Shown here one piece after another: positions 5,092 to 5,167 of a DNA stretch of 5,167 nucleotides. Where the stretch lies: NCBI GenBank assembly GCA_002329575.1, contig DCTK01000099.1:230-5396 (forward strand), given 5' to 3'. Within the stretch, counting starts at the first letter, position 1. Every line of letters begins with the position of its first letter. Source of the DNA: Sutterella sp. UBA1442 (GTDB taxonomy: Bacteria; Pseudomonadota; Gammaproteobacteria; Burkholderiales; Burkholderiaceae_F). The position numbers and the translations under genes were made by a program. Below the pieces are notes generated by a model that searched no databases, had not been told where the DNA came from, and saw only the letters and a program-made list of their open reading frames with translations.

Positions 5092-5108
5092 CTCAACACA
5101 ATGTTGAG
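5092..5108. repeat. Short perfect hairpin CTCAACA/TGTTGAG
   Basis: CTCAACA (5092-5098) and TGTTGAG (5102-5108) form a 7-bp perfect stem with a 3-base CAA loop. It directly overlaps the TTGACT box at 5088-5093, so it could be an operator in a promoter for a rightward gene or simply an RNA hairpin. Confidence 0.35.
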
Positions 5109-5145
5109 CATTATTTGCGAATTTACTATTCTTAAAGAAAATCGA

Positions 5146-5166
5146 GCCGGTTAAGCATTAACCGGC
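5146..5166 (-). terminator. Hairpin at the right edge, possible terminator of a leftward gene
   Basis: GCCGGTTAA (5146-5154) and TTAACCGGC (5158-5166) form a perfect 9-bp stem with a GCA loop. The left flank is A-rich (AAAGAAAATCGA), so read on the minus strand the stem is followed by TCGATTTTCTTT, as expected for termination of a leftward gene entering from beyond 5167. The right flank is cut off, so a rightward or two-way role cannot be judged. Confidence 0.5.
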
Positions 5167-5167
5167 C

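Larger units (their letters stand above)
4892..5167. other. Non-coding right end, no supported gene
   Basis: I see no open reading frame with a ribosome binding site on either strand here; the stretch is AT-rich and stop-rich. It contains a T6 run at 4957-4962, two perfect hairpins (listed separately) and a TTGACT -35-like box (5088-5093) whose best -10 partner (TATTTG, 5112-5117) is poor. It is most simply an intergenic region before a gene beyond the window; a small RNA cannot be excluded. Confidence 0.5.

Noticed and set aside
1..5167. Mobile element, CRISPR array, toxin-antitoxin or other defence system
   Set aside because: No transposase, integrase, long direct repeats, regularly spaced repeats or relevant protein motifs are present on either strand.

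Overview
The window looks like ordinary chromosomal DNA of a Gram-negative bacterium. It carries a lipoprotein-type MetQ, a stand-alone ribB, Shine-Dalgarno sequences of the AGAGG/AAAGGAG type, and a DNA box resembling an FNR site. The strongly TTG-biased leucine codons of the highly expressed symporter, the moderate base composition and the gene set would suit a host-associated proteobacterium, perhaps a gut Burkholderiales such as Sutterellaceae. That placement is a low-confidence inference; no rRNA or other marker is present to settle it.

Layout. Positions 1-375 hold the 3' part of ribB (riboflavin pathway), whose start lies left of the window. A 183-base gap with a strong stem-loop leads into metQ (559-1362, rightward), a methionine-binding lipoprotein without its ABC partners metN and metI. 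A bidirectional terminator (1388-1415) separates metQ from a convergent aldo/keto reductase gene (1431-2273, leftward). The reductase and an unrecognised membrane-anchored protein (2430-3350, rightward) diverge from a 156-base AT-rich region with an FNR-like palindrome and two TAGAAT -10-like boxes. After 236 non-coding bases containing several short hairpins comes a sodium-coupled symporter of the glutamate/aspartate transporter family (3587-4831, rightward), followed by a clear hairpin terminator. The last 336 bases contain no gene I can support, only hairpins; the one at the right edge may terminate a gene entering from outside.

How the genes relate. They do not form an operon or a recognisable defence, mobile or biosynthetic system: each is a separate transcription unit with its own control region. 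Two of the five are amino-acid or dicarboxylate uptake functions (MetQ, symporter), one is vitamin synthesis and one is carbonyl reduction. I found no insertion sequence, CRISPR array, tRNA, rRNA or attachment site. The points most worth following up are the structured non-coding leader before metQ, the hairpin-rich leader before the symporter, the unrecognised protein with an odd C-terminal tail, and an Asp-to-Asn change in the symporter's sodium-site motif.
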